From Pyrodictium sp. (GTDB lineage Archaea > Thermoproteota > Thermoprotei_A > Sulfolobales > Pyrodictiaceae): 64,000 bases of DNA. The notes under the pieces were generated by a model. It saw nothing but the letters and a program-made list of their open reading frames with translations, did no database searches and was not told the DNA's origin. Positions 42,991 through 51,019 of the stretch are shown here, one piece after another. The stretch spans positions 744,050 through 808,049 of the forward strand of contig JABXKE010000002.1 of assembly GCA_013540595.1 (NCBI GenBank). The letters are read 5' to 3'. How positions within the stretch are numbered: position 1 is the first letter of the stretch; each line of letters opens with the position of its first letter. The position numbers were made by a program, and so were the translations under genes.

Positions 42991-44013
42991 TTAGAGTATA
43001 CCTAGGTGAGCTAGTGTAAGCACAACAACCCCTACAAGAATCTGCATAGTTAGAATCGTAAGTACAACACCCCTCTCTGTGGCTTTGCCTCGTAGCTTTC
43101 TTTGGAGAACTATTGCTACATGCGTTATGCTGTAACACTTATCGTAAGGTGGGTCGAGTGTTCCATCGGGCTTTGGCACGCCAAAATTCTCCTTGTATAC
43201 ACCGTTGGCTAGCCCGCGAATAAACAAGATGAACTCTATGAAGTACAGTGAGAATAGTGTTAACCCAAACTTCTCCATATTACCAATAACTACGAGTGAT
43301 GCATAGTACGCGCCTACACCATAGGTAAACGAGTTTCCTGGGAAGACACGTGCGGGGTACCAGTTGTAGAGCAGGAACCCCAGCAAAGATAGCGCCATGA
43401 CTAGTGATGCTTGGAGCACCAAGTTTAATCCCTTAATGTATGCGTAGATGCTTGTGAAAACCATTAAGAGTAGGCCCATGCCGGCTTCGAGACCATTATA
43501 GCCAGCAACCATGTTGAACGCATTCGCGGCGCCAAGAACTCCTATGGGGACAGCCACGAGGGGATAAGCTAGGCCTAAGTCGATTACACCAATAAAGGGA
43601 AGGCTGAGTTTTGAGACTCCAGCCTTAATAACTACGAGAGGGAGAGATATCGGTGCCATAAAGAGGACTCGTTGCCATGGAGGAAGCCCCTTCTTCCATC
43701 CAAGGAGATCATCTACAAACCCTAGGAGAGTTGCAAGTAGGAGGAGCGAAGTTAGAGCGTATATTTCTGCAGCACGATACCTTACACCATCAATATAAGT
43801 GTACACAGCCTCAAGTAGTAGAAGCCCAAACACTGCACCTACAATAGCCCATATGCCTCCCGACTCCGCAACAACTACTTCTTGGGGTTTATTCATATCT
43901 CTACCAGTGAAGCCCCGTTCTAGGGCTACTCTCATCCATGCAGGCTCAACTAACGTTACTATAGCAAAACCGGCTAAGCCCGTGAGAAGAGCATATAATG
44001 CCTGCAAGCGCAC
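42991..44013 (-). CDS. UDP-GlcNAc:polyprenyl-phosphate GlcNAc-1-P transferase (AglH/GPT family)
   Basis: 340 residues with about ten membrane spans. GFVDDLLGWKKGL carries the Asp pair of the MraY/WecA/GPT family, NAFNMVAGYNGLEAG is the conserved nucleotide/metal block and a long cytosolic loop near residue 270 contains the HAD-like KPDGTLDPPYDKC. It starts lipid-linked glycan assembly for N-glycosylation of surface proteins. UDP-GlcNAc would come from glmS and the nucleotidyltransferase at 27.7-30.8 kb. Start GTG 44013. The 242-base AT-rich spacer downstream (42749-42990) shows no credible gene. Confidence 0.9.
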   Translation of the reverse strand: MRLQALYALLTGLAGFAIVTLVEPAWMRVALERGFTGRDMNKPQEVVVAESGGIWAIVGAVFGLLLLEAVYTYIDGVRYRAAEIYALTSLLLLATLLGFVDDLLGWKKGLPPWQRVLFMAPISLPLVVIKAGVSKLSLPFIGVIDLGLAYPLVAVPIGVLGAANAFNMVAGYNGLEAGMGLLLMVFTSIYAYIKGLNLVLQASLVMALSLLGFLLYNWYPARVFPGNSFTYGVGAYYASLVVIGNMEKFGLTLFSLYFIEFILFIRGLANGVYKENFGVPKPDGTLDPPYDKCYSITHVAIVLQRKLRGKATERGVVLTILTMQILVGVVVLTLAHLGIL

Positions 44014-44114
44014 ACACCATTACATACTTTGCTGTATATGAGCTCCAAACTAATCCTAAGCAAGATAGGGGACATATAGTCCTTACCATAGCTACTAGTA
44101 GGAGGGGCCTCACC

Positions 44115-44213
44115 ATGGTGCGCATCACCTTCTTGGGAACCAGTGGTGCGGGTGGTGTCCCTGGACGCGCGCAGAACTGTACATTACTAGAGACAAGCGA
44201 TAAAGCCTCATAG
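44115..44213 (+). pseudogene. Metallo-beta-lactamase-fold gene remnant (N-terminal 32 codons)
   Basis: ATG 44115 with GGAGGGG ten to fourteen bases before it opens MVRITFLGTSGAGGVPG, the typical first strand and loop of RNase Z/PhnP-like metallo-hydrolases. After about 25 residues the match ends and the frame stops at 44213; no HxHxDH metal motif follows. The stop touches the start of the HTH gene. Confidence 0.6.
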
Positions 44214-44590
44214 TGACGGCCGACTACATGCTGATAGGGGCGCTCATAGCAAAACAGCATAGCTTAAGAGAACTCATTGAACGAGGTTGCGTGCTCATAG
44301 AGCGAATAGAATCAGATGAGGCTGGCTACGCCCTAACAGATAAACAAGAGTACGTTCTCGTGACAGCATTCCTAGAAGGCTACTATTCTTATCCCAGGAA
44401 GATAAGCGCCAAAGAGCTTGCTGCAAAACTTAAGATTTCGAGTAGCGCATTAACAGAGCTACTAAGAAGAGCAGAGCTAAAGATCATAACGAAGTTCATA
44501 ATAGAGGAGATACCGCATTACCTCGTTAATGCTATACTTGCAAGAAAGGGTCTACTCAAAGAGGAGCCCATAATCGAGAGCAAACAGTGA
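44213..44590 (+). CDS. HTH (bacterio-opsin activator type) regulator, N-terminus probably missing
   Basis: 125 residues. C-terminal half LTDKQEYVLVTAFLEGYYSYPRKISAKELAAKLKISSSALTELL is the HTH_10 (bacterio-opsin activator) helix-turn-helix with the invariant L-T-x-x-Q start. Family members normally have 80 or more residues before it. Here the frame begins at a GTG just behind the metallo-hydrolase remnant, with an in-frame stop at 44201. In the other frame the remnant ends in D-K-A-S, so a deletion or frameshift around 44180-44210 has joined two gene pieces. May bind DNA but is likely impaired. ATG 44228 is another possible start. Confidence 0.72.
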   Translation: MTADYMLIGALIAKQHSLRELIERGCVLIERIESDEAGYALTDKQEYVLVTAFLEGYYSYPRKISAKELAAKLKISSSALTELLRRAELKIITKFIIEEIPHYLVNAILARKGLLKEEPIIESKQ

Positions 44591-44637
44591 CAGTATTCTT
44601 TGAGTATACCGGTAAATCCACGTGTTAGTGCACCTGC

Positions 44638-44657
44638 AAAAGCTTGTGTAAGCTTTT
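44638..44657. terminator. Hairpin between convergent genes
   Basis: AAAAGCTT and AAGCTTTT flank GTGT, an exact eight-base stem with a four-base loop between the convergent HTH gene and the 109-residue gene. A possible bidirectional terminator, though the stem is AT-rich. Confidence 0.4.
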
Positions 44658-44673
44658 ACTGGGAGAGGTCCAT

Positions 44674-45003
44674 TCATGTAGCTCTACGTTTAGCTAATCT
44701 CTCAAGTGCCTTCTTAAACTCTGAAGGATCCCCCTTCTCTAACATGGTGATTATTCTGTCTACCTCACTTAAGTCACCTAGCACTCCTATGAATATGCTT
44801 CGAAGTATTAGTCTAGCCTTACTCTTATTCCCATTACTGTACTTCAATAGAACCTCATACGCCTTTAGAGGGTCTTTCACGAGTAAGTGAGCAAAATCAG
44901 TACGTGCTACAGCGAATGCTTCACGGTTTAATACAGCTAGTGCGCCAAGAGCTTTCTGGCGTAAGCGTGCAGTGATAAGCTTAGCAACTTGCTCCATAGG
45001 CAT
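44674..45003 (-). CDS. Hypothetical all-helical protein, 109 residues
   Basis: Not recognised. Basic helices throughout (EQVAKLITARLRQKALGALAVL, SKARLILRSIF, RIITMLEKGD) with a C-terminal KRRAT. No membrane segment. Nucleic acid binding is possible from charge only. The upstream 190 bases are AT-rich and include TTTTATTTATCC (minus strand, near 45085), a promoter-like site that would give an 80-base leader. Confidence 0.6.
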   Translation of the reverse strand: MPMEQVAKLITARLRQKALGALAVLNREAFAVARTDFAHLLVKDPLKAYEVLLKYSNGNKSKARLILRSIFIGVLGDLSEVDRIITMLEKGDPSEFKKALERLAKRRAT

Positions 45004-45193
45004 GACACCATCGAGTAACGAGCCCCAAGCCTCTCTTGGCGTGGCCTATCATGGACCTAGCTATGCTACATGTTATGGATAAATAAAATCATGCGCGACA
45101 CCCTACATATTCGAACTCACTATTCACACAACATATTTTATTACATTTAAACTAATTTAGTATTGTTTTAGCAGTCAAACGGTTGAAAGGCTT

Positions 45194-46783
45194 TTAGGTT
45201 ACAAGAAAGCCTGCCTTGTCAAGTTTGTCCACGCCTAGCCCTAGGCACAGAGAAAAGAGCCCGTAAGCGCTATACATGTATGTTGTCATTGGCTGGATTA
45301 TACTGAAGTGCTTGCCTCCACTCTCCCCCATTACGATCTGGAGGGGCTGTACGTCAAACTCGATGTATAGATCAACTATAGACTGAAGGGTCTTCAATAG
45401 GTTCTCATCTGTTGGATTCACCATGAAGTATACTGAAAGTATCTGTTTTCTCTTTGCATATAACATGAACTCGTACAGGTTCTTTAAGACTCTCTGCTTG
45501 TTGAGGAGTTCAAATACCAATTTGAGGTCTTCAATTATTACTACTGATAGTTTTTTGTCCTCTACAAAGCGTTGTATCTTGTACATGAGCTCTTCAAGTA
45601 TAAATGAGGCTGGGTTTATGCTGAGTATGGACAGTCTATTGAGGTAGTTAGAGTCTATATCTCCGGGATTTATGTTTAGCTCTTTGTAAAGTCCTCTGAT
45701 TTTTTGCTTTACAGCTGAGGGGCTAGAGCGGAAAGAGACTATGCCTACTTTCAAGTTTTTCTGTGCAAGCAGCACTGCTGAGGCAAATAGCTGAGATGCT
45801 ATCTGTGCGTGGCCTCCTATGGAGTTTAGTAGGACCATGAGTATCTGATGCCCTGCTGGGACTTCACCAAGGTTTTTTCTTATCAAATATTCATTAATGT
45901 CTCTTTGGACGGAACTCCGCTCAAAACGTCTGCGAGGTGTTTCCCCCATAGTACTTCGACATCTCTCATTTGATAGTAGTGTCAGTATACCAGCCCTTGA
46001 AAGGCGCTGGAATGATTGCCAAAGCCCTATAGTCTTCACTTTCGATGGCTCAGGAAGCCCAACAGGCTCCTCGGGGAGGTATATCGTCAATACAGTGCCT
46101 GGCCTTATATGGAACAATGCTTCTGCGACATTTATTGGTGCCCATCTAAGCTTCCTTACTTCAATAAGCCTCTTCAGCTTGCCTTCCTCAAGTGTAAACC
46201 TGAGTATTATGACCGCATCAACTATGAACTCCTCTACACCGTAGCCAATAACTTGTGCGCCATAGGGGTGCTCTGCTATTATTATAGATATCACACCTAG
46301 TGGTTTTAGCCCACTAACAAAGAAGTTCTGGGCTATTTCACGTACTCGTGCACGGTTATTTATTATCTGAAGCATTGCACTAATACTATCCAATACTATT
46401 CTACTAATTCCCTTCTCTACAACCATATTCATGATTTCCTCTAGCTGAGCTATCAAAGCGTCTTCATCGACTATTGTTAGCGCCTCAACATAGTGGAATA
46501 AGCCTTTTTCTTCTAGTTCTTGGAAGTTCATACCAATAGAGTTCATTTGGCTTATAAAGTCTTTGTATGACTGTACAAAGCTGATATACATTGCTGGCTC
46601 ATTATACCTCTTAATAGCCTCGTATAGTATCTTCGCAGCTATAGTGGTCTTACCCGTTCCCGGGTTACCAGCGAGGAGAACAATAGCGCCCTTTGGTATG
46701 CCTCCGCCAAGTAGCTTGTCCAGTGACTCTATACCAGTAGGAATGGTCCCTGTCTGTGCACTATCGCTTGTTGCGTTAGCCAT
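45194..46783 (-). CDS. KaiC-like RecA-superfamily ATPase with degenerate second domain
   Basis: 529 residues. First KaiC domain is complete: IPTGIESLDKLLGGGIPKG, Walker A GNPGTGKTTIA (39-49), and Walker B RIVLDSISAML. The linker is basic (GETPRRRFERSS). The second domain keeps the RecA outline (a helix-rich stretch after AGHQILMVLLNSIGGHA, then LSVVIIEDLKLV) but its P-loop glycine/lysine residues are gone, so it probably does not bind ATP. Archaeal KaiC-like proteins act in signalling and motility (ArlH is a single-domain relative). It lies next to, and in the same direction as, the secretion genes 46942-50147, so a role in assembling that apparatus is plausible but unproven. Confidence 0.8.
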   Translation of the reverse strand: MANATSDSAQTGTIPTGIESLDKLLGGGIPKGAIVLLAGNPGTGKTTIAAKILYEAIKRYNEPAMYISFVQSYKDFISQMNSIGMNFQELEEKGLFHYVEALTIVDEDALIAQLEEIMNMVVEKGISRIVLDSISAMLQIINNRARVREIAQNFFVSGLKPLGVISIIIAEHPYGAQVIGYGVEEFIVDAVIILRFTLEEGKLKRLIEVRKLRWAPINVAEALFHIRPGTVLTIYLPEEPVGLPEPSKVKTIGLWQSFQRLSRAGILTLLSNERCRSTMGETPRRRFERSSVQRDINEYLIRKNLGEVPAGHQILMVLLNSIGGHAQIASQLFASAVLLAQKNLKVGIVSFRSSPSAVKQKIRGLYKELNINPGDIDSNYLNRLSILSINPASFILEELMYKIQRFVEDKKLSVVIIEDLKLVFELLNKQRVLKNLYEFMLYAKRKQILSVYFMVNPTDENLLKTLQSIVDLYIEFDVQPLQIVMGESGGKHFSIIQPMTTYMYSAYGLFSLCLGLGVDKLDKAGFLVT

Positions 46784-46941
46784 GTGTGCAGAGCCCCCGG
46801 TTGGGTTATTAAACCTATGAAAAACAAATATTTATAATAGTCTCCTAAACTGTCCCAGTCAATCTCTGAGCATGAATTTAGACTTAAAGCTTCCATTACT
46901 TCTATATGAGTACACATGTTCCACAGTAACTACTACTTCAT

Positions 46942-47862
46942 TTACTTCATTATTATGGGTGCACCAGTTATTAAGGGTGACACTGCGAAAGCCGCTAGTG
47001 TGATTAATGTTAGTATTATGAAGTATTTTGGGGCTAACAACACGTAGCCACGTATGATTCTTGCTATAACTATAGACGATGCAGTATTAATCATTATTAG
47101 AGAGTAGAAGTATAGTCCTCTCACAATACCAATATCAACTTTAAGCCTACCAACACCAGGCAACTTTAGGTCAAGCATGTAGTAAAGTAGTCCCAGCATG
47201 ACTCCTGCAGATACAGCAAATGTTATCGATGCTAGCATTACTATAAACACGTACTCGCTAAGCCTATTTCTTGTTATCTTTATGAGCCTCCTAATTTCGC
47301 GTGAATGCGCTGTAGTGGCTGAGAGCACCATGTGTGGGTTGCCACCGCTCCGTGCTGCAGTTACTATGCTCTTGAGGAATATGCGTACCCTCCTTGGCAT
47401 ACCCTTGGTCGCGCGGTCGAAAGCTTCTTGTATATTGCCAGTACTCTTATAGGTGTAAGCCATGACTCTCAAGCTGTTAGACAATGGTTTTTCTACGAGT
47501 TCTGAAGCAACTACTAAGGCCTCGTAGGTAGATCGTGTTGATGATATTATGCTTGCGAAGGCAGCTAGGAAATCTACTACTTGTTCCTCAAGTAGCTCAA
47601 CAAGTTTTACGCGTCTACGGGCATAGAGGAAGAGGGGAACCATTGAGGCTGTGAAGCCTGTGGATACGCTAACTATTGAGCCTAGGTCTGTTATTACTGG
47701 GATAAACATGACATACTCCACTTTATATTCTGCAATAAGCCTAGGCTCTATTAGCCTTACAACCCCATTATACACATATAATATCCATGCCAGGAGGGCT
47801 GCTATTGCTAATATGCTTGCTATTAATGCCCACTTATCCATGGCGGGGTCTTCACCCACCAC
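46942..47862 (-). CDS. Type II/IV secretion membrane protein (TadC/GspF type), copy 2
   Basis: 306 residues. Hydrophobic helices near 12-30, 50-75, then a GspF-type cytoplasmic domain with VDFLAAFASIISSTRSTYEAL and AARSGGNPHMVL, and three C-terminal helices. TadC-like proteins form the inner membrane platform for assembling pili or archaella driven by the secretion ATPase. It follows the first copy with seven bases between. GTG 47862 is used; ATG 47841 (MDKWALIAS) after GGTGGGTGA is a reasonable alternative. Confidence 0.82.
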   Translation of the reverse strand: MVGEDPAMDKWALIASILAIAALLAWILYVYNGVVRLIEPRLIAEYKVEYVMFIPVITDLGSIVSVSTGFTASMVPLFLYARRRVKLVELLEEQVVDFLAAFASIISSTRSTYEALVVASELVEKPLSNSLRVMAYTYKSTGNIQEAFDRATKGMPRRVRIFLKSIVTAARSGGNPHMVLSATTAHSREIRRLIKITRNRLSEYVFIVMLASITFAVSAGVMLGLLYYMLDLKLPGVGRLKVDIGIVRGLYFYSLIMINTASSIVIARIIRGYVLLAPKYFIILTLITLAAFAVSPLITGAPIIMK

Positions 47863-47869
47863 CCTGGTT

Positions 47870-48748
47870 TTATACTCTCACCTTTGAGATTATTGAGTCA
47901 GATAAGATTATCACTAGAGCAGATACTATTGGTGTGAGTATGAATGTTGCTAGGAATAACATAGAGTTAAAGTTTAGCCAGCTTGGCAAGGGGCGACCCA
48001 GCGGGAACAATAATAGTAAGCCTACAACACCAACAACTACTGGCAACATAACACTGAGCGACACGTAGAACTCTAGTAGTGCTGCTAGGCTTGAAGTGAC
48101 TCGGTCTATCTCGGTTTCTACCGCGAACAAGAAATCACGGAGAAGAGTGTCAACTATCTCTGTTACTCCACTCCCTGTCCTGGATGCTACAGCTAGTGAT
48201 GAGAATAGCCTCTTGAGTGATGGACTTGGCGTTATGTGGGCTGCTCTTTCAAGGGCTTCGTGCACGTCAATACCAGCCTTGATCATTGAGCTTAAGTACT
48301 CCATTTCTATCTTAAACCATGGGAGGTCGCGTAGATCTCTCTCGGCCATATCGAGGATAGCATAGGCTAGAGTTGATCCTGATAGCAGGCGTGAAAGCAG
48401 GGCTGATGCGAACAAGGGGAATCTAGGCTCTAGAGTTGAACCTCTATTCTTGTAGAATGTGCCTGGTACAGCTATTACTAAGGCTAGTCCTGAAGTGAAG
48501 GTTGTTATGCCAGCTAATAGGCCAGCTATAGTAGACACGTAGGCACCGTATTCTTTAAAGAATATTGCTATGAGAGAGGATGTTGACAGTGTAGCTATGA
48601 CGAGTAAGAGAAGTGTTGTAGAAGCATATTTGTAAATACTTTTTGAGAGTCCAGAGCCTAGGACTTGGTACTCAATTAGGGGGTTTAGTCTCATTAGTAG
48701 GCCTGCAAACTTCTCGATTATGCTCTCCAAGTTACTGCGGATACTCAT
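47870..48748 (-). CDS. Type II/IV secretion membrane protein (TadC/GspF type), copy 1
   Basis: About 292 residues. Two hydrophobic spans after a basic N-terminus (MSIRSNLESIIEKFAG), then the GspF domain with FPLFASALLSRLLSGSTLAYAI and SMIKAGIDVHEALERAA plus VASRTGSGVTEIVDTLL, and C-terminal spans. ATG 48748 follows GAGGTG by nine bases. Fourteen bases after the ATPase stop. Two TadC-like proteins following one ATPase is the common archaeal type IV pilus arrangement (as in Ups/Aap/Ped-type loci). Confidence 0.85.
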   Translation of the reverse strand: MSIRSNLESIIEKFAGLLMRLNPLIEYQVLGSGLSKSIYKYASTTLLLLVIATLSTSSLIAIFFKEYGAYVSTIAGLLAGITTFTSGLALVIAVPGTFYKNRGSTLEPRFPLFASALLSRLLSGSTLAYAILDMAERDLRDLPWFKIEMEYLSSMIKAGIDVHEALERAAHITPSPSLKRLFSSLAVASRTGSGVTEIVDTLLRDFLFAVETEIDRVTSSLAALLEFYVSLSVMLPVVVGVVGLLLLFPLGRPLPSWLNFNSMLFLATFILTPIVSALVIILSDSIISKVRV

Positions 48749-48761
48749 GAATAGCTGCACC

Positions 48762-50147
48762 TCATTCTGTTGAGAACTTATATGGTTTAACGCCCTCTGC
48801 TAGTGCTTCCTCGTAGACGGCTTCGGGATCTCTAGGGTACCTCCTCATAACCTCGTGTAGTTCTAGGGTGTCCATGTTCTTTTCTGCAGCCCACTTGAGT
48901 ATTGTAGCCCTCATCTCAAGGTCTCTCCATACATCAGATGGGCTTACAGCTGCGAGTTCGGCTACGACCTTGACGAATGCCGCTTCTTTTGTGCCAAGGA
49001 AGACCCATGAGTCGCTATCGCGTCTCCACCTATACAGTCTGTTGAAGACTACAGTGTCACGTTCAAGATTGTACCCTATGACCTCATCTACACGTGTGAC
49101 GCGGCGTAAGACTCTGCCTTTATGCTCTATACGTAGGATGTTAACGAATAGCCTGGCTGAGGCTATGAGGCTTTTTGGGACATTCATTGGTGGTGATGCA
49201 AGCCTATTTATGAGCACTTCGGCGCTCTCAGCGTGGACAGTGGTAACTCCTCCATGGCCTGTTGCTATTGCTTGGAAGAAGGCGAAGGCTTCTCTGCTAC
49301 GGATCTCGCCTACGATGATTACGTCTGGCCTCATGCGAAGAGCGCTCTCCACTAGAGCTTGGAGTGTAACGTTCTGCACACCGGGAGAGTCGCTGAGTCG
49401 TGTGTATAGTGCTGACCAGTTCTCGTGAAACGGCAGGTAGATCTCAGGTGTATCCTCGACACTCACGACTTTGTATTCTGGGGGCAATAGCATAGTTATA
49501 GCGTTCAAAAGTGTGGTCTTACCACTCCCCGTGGGCCCATAGATTATTATGCCTTGCTTGTACTGTAGCGCAGCCCATAAGAAGGCAGCGATGCCGGGCT
49601 CTATGGTGCGATTGCGCAGTAGCTCAACAACAGTGAAGGGTTCCGCGCGGAACTTTCTCACGGTAAAACTGTGGCCACGGCGGGACACTACATCTAGGAT
49701 GAGGTGTACACGGTAGCCCTCAGGCTTGAGTACCCCCTCAACAATAGGCCTAGCAAGGCTTGGCTCCTGGCCAGAACGTATGGCAAGCTTCATAACTATA
49801 CTCTCAAGCTCACTGGGATCGTCAAATACTATTTCTGTAGTTAACCACTCAAACTTTGAGTGATAAACAAACAACGGGTTGTAGAGCCCATTACACGTAA
49901 TATCCTCAATGTAGGGGTCACGTATAAAATTCTTGGAACCGTACATATAGCTATAGGTGATAACAAGCACTTTGGCGGCATTATAGAGGCTGACATCCAT
50001 GAAGACTTCATAATACCAAGACCCACGGTATATGTTGACGATGAACTCTTCATGAAGAAAGGCGAGTACAAGATAGATATTATAGAAATACTGCAACGTA
50101 GCAGCGATAATACATAATCCCGTATCATATAGATGGTATTTAAGCAT
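48762..50147 (-). CDS. Type II/IV secretion system ATPase (GspE/TadA family)
   Basis: About 461 residues. After an archaeal N-terminal domain (DPYIEDITCNG, FEWLTTEIVFDD), the AAA core has Walker A IIYGPTGSGKTT, the Asp box VSVEDTPEIYLP, Walker B MRPDVIIVGEIRSREA and the His box TGHGGVTTVHAES. It powers pilus or filament assembly from inside the cell. ATG 50147 has GGAGGA five bases before it. The unit is ATPase, TadC-like, TadC-like on the minus strand, divergent from the fibre-protein cluster across a 181-base spacer. No prepilin with a class III signal is obvious next to it. Confidence 0.9.
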   Translation of the reverse strand: MLKYHLYDTGLCIIAATLQYFYNIYLVLAFLHEEFIVNIYRGSWYYEVFMDVSLYNAAKVLVITYSYMYGSKNFIRDPYIEDITCNGLYNPLFVYHSKFEWLTTEIVFDDPSELESIVMKLAIRSGQEPSLARPIVEGVLKPEGYRVHLILDVVSRRGHSFTVRKFRAEPFTVVELLRNRTIEPGIAAFLWAALQYKQGIIIYGPTGSGKTTLLNAITMLLPPEYKVVSVEDTPEIYLPFHENWSALYTRLSDSPGVQNVTLQALVESALRMRPDVIIVGEIRSREAFAFFQAIATGHGGVTTVHAESAEVLINRLASPPMNVPKSLIASARLFVNILRIEHKGRVLRRVTRVDEVIGYNLERDTVVFNRLYRWRRDSDSWVFLGTKEAAFVKVVAELAAVSPSDVWRDLEMRATILKWAAEKNMDTLELHEVMRRYPRDPEAVYEEALAEGVKPYKFSTE

Positions 50148-50240
50148 TATTCCTCCAGCCAAACCCCCCTTTCTCTACTCATGGTAGCATGGCTATTCAT
50201 GAGCTATTTCTATGCTGTATAAATTCCTTGTGCCCCACAC

Positions 50241-50248
50241 GTTTATAC
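50241..50248 (+). promoter_or_regulatory. TATA box for fibre-protein cluster
   Basis: GTTTATACTT predicts transcription from about 50270. A second TATAAAT at 50217-50223 reads well in both directions and may serve the divergent secretion ATPase. GGGAG-CGGCA-CTCCC (50261-50275), a perfect inverted repeat, overlaps the predicted transcript start, and CTCCCT at 50290-50295 could pair with the left arm instead. Confidence 0.5.
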
Positions 50249-50328
50249 TTCTGCTCCACAGGGAGCGGCACTCCCAAGTATGTTGCTAGGCTCCCTATAC
50301 ACGACGAAAAAGAGAGGTGTAATGTAGA

Positions 50329-50892
50329 ATGAAATCATTGAAAGGAATACCAGCAGTATTCATAGCACTAGCAGCAATACTAGCACTAGCAGGTGCAGCA
50401 ATGGCTCTCTGGTGGGAGTCACTACTCATTGACGTGACAGTTGAGACTGGAACTCTGGACGCTCAGCTTAGCGTGCACGGTTATGGGGACAACGAGATAG
50501 AGCTTGCTACCCAGATGAATGAGACTACTCCAGAGGTAAAGGATGTGTCAAACATAACTTGTACACTATCAGAAGACGGTAAAACAATAAATGTGCTAGT
50601 ACAGAATGCGTACCCCAGCATCACATACTTCTGTGAAATAGACCTAAAGAACACGGGTACAATACCGTTTAAGATATACAGCATTGATTTTAGCGGAAAC
50701 TTAACTGATGTCGCTGAAGAGTTTGGGTTTAACAACAGCGTGATAGTTGAGGGCTTACAGCTAGAGCCGGGCGACGAGGTCAGCGATACACTAGTGATAC
50801 ACCTTAGCAACAACGCTATGGAGGACACCGTGTACACAGGCGAGGTCACAATAGTCGTTGAGCAGTGGAACGAGTACCCTACATCGCCATAA
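50329..50892 (+). CDS. Secreted TasA/bundling-pilus (cannula-like) fibre protein, subunit 1
   Basis: 187 residues. Signal peptide residues 1-26 with A-M-A before a predicted cut at 26/27, giving a mature protein starting LWWESLLIDVTVETGTLD. The rest is beta-rich, ends with VVEQWNEYPTSP, and contains LVQNAYPSITYFCEIDLKNTGTIPFKIY, the N-x-Y-P and N-T-G-T-x-P pattern of the TasA/camelysin superfamily. Members polymerise by donor-strand exchange of the N-terminal strand (Pyrobaculum AbpA bundling pili; Pyrodictium cannulae are related). Two cysteines may bridge. GAGGTG lies nine bases before ATG. Strong promoter upstream and hairpins just after the gene suggest it is the major subunit. The N-terminal KG followed by a hydrophobic helix leaves type IV pilin processing as an alternative. 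Confidence 0.75.
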   Translation: MKSLKGIPAVFIALAAILALAGAAMALWWESLLIDVTVETGTLDAQLSVHGYGDNEIELATQMNETTPEVKDVSNITCTLSEDGKTINVLVQNAYPSITYFCEIDLKNTGTIPFKIYSIDFSGNLTDVAEEFGFNNSVIVEGLQLEPGDEVSDTLVIHLSNNAMEDTVYTGEVTIVVEQWNEYPTSP

Positions 50893-50941
50893 CAGAGAGA
50901 ATAGCTACTACGAGCAATTAAGTTCGAATAAACAAGTATGG

Positions 50942-50975
50942 AAACACTAATAGTGTTTTTAGAGGCAATAGCCTC
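50942..50975 (+). terminator. Tandem hairpins after subunit 1 (terminator/attenuator)
   Basis: AAACACT-AAT-AGTGTTT followed by TT (50942-50960), then GAGGC-AATA-GCCTC (50962-50975). Both stems are perfect. They lie between two genes in the same direction and probably reduce read-through to subunit 2. Confidence 0.5.
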
Positions 50976-51019
50976 AACTCATTACAACTATCCAGACATA
51001 GTGTAAGGTGTAAGTTGAA

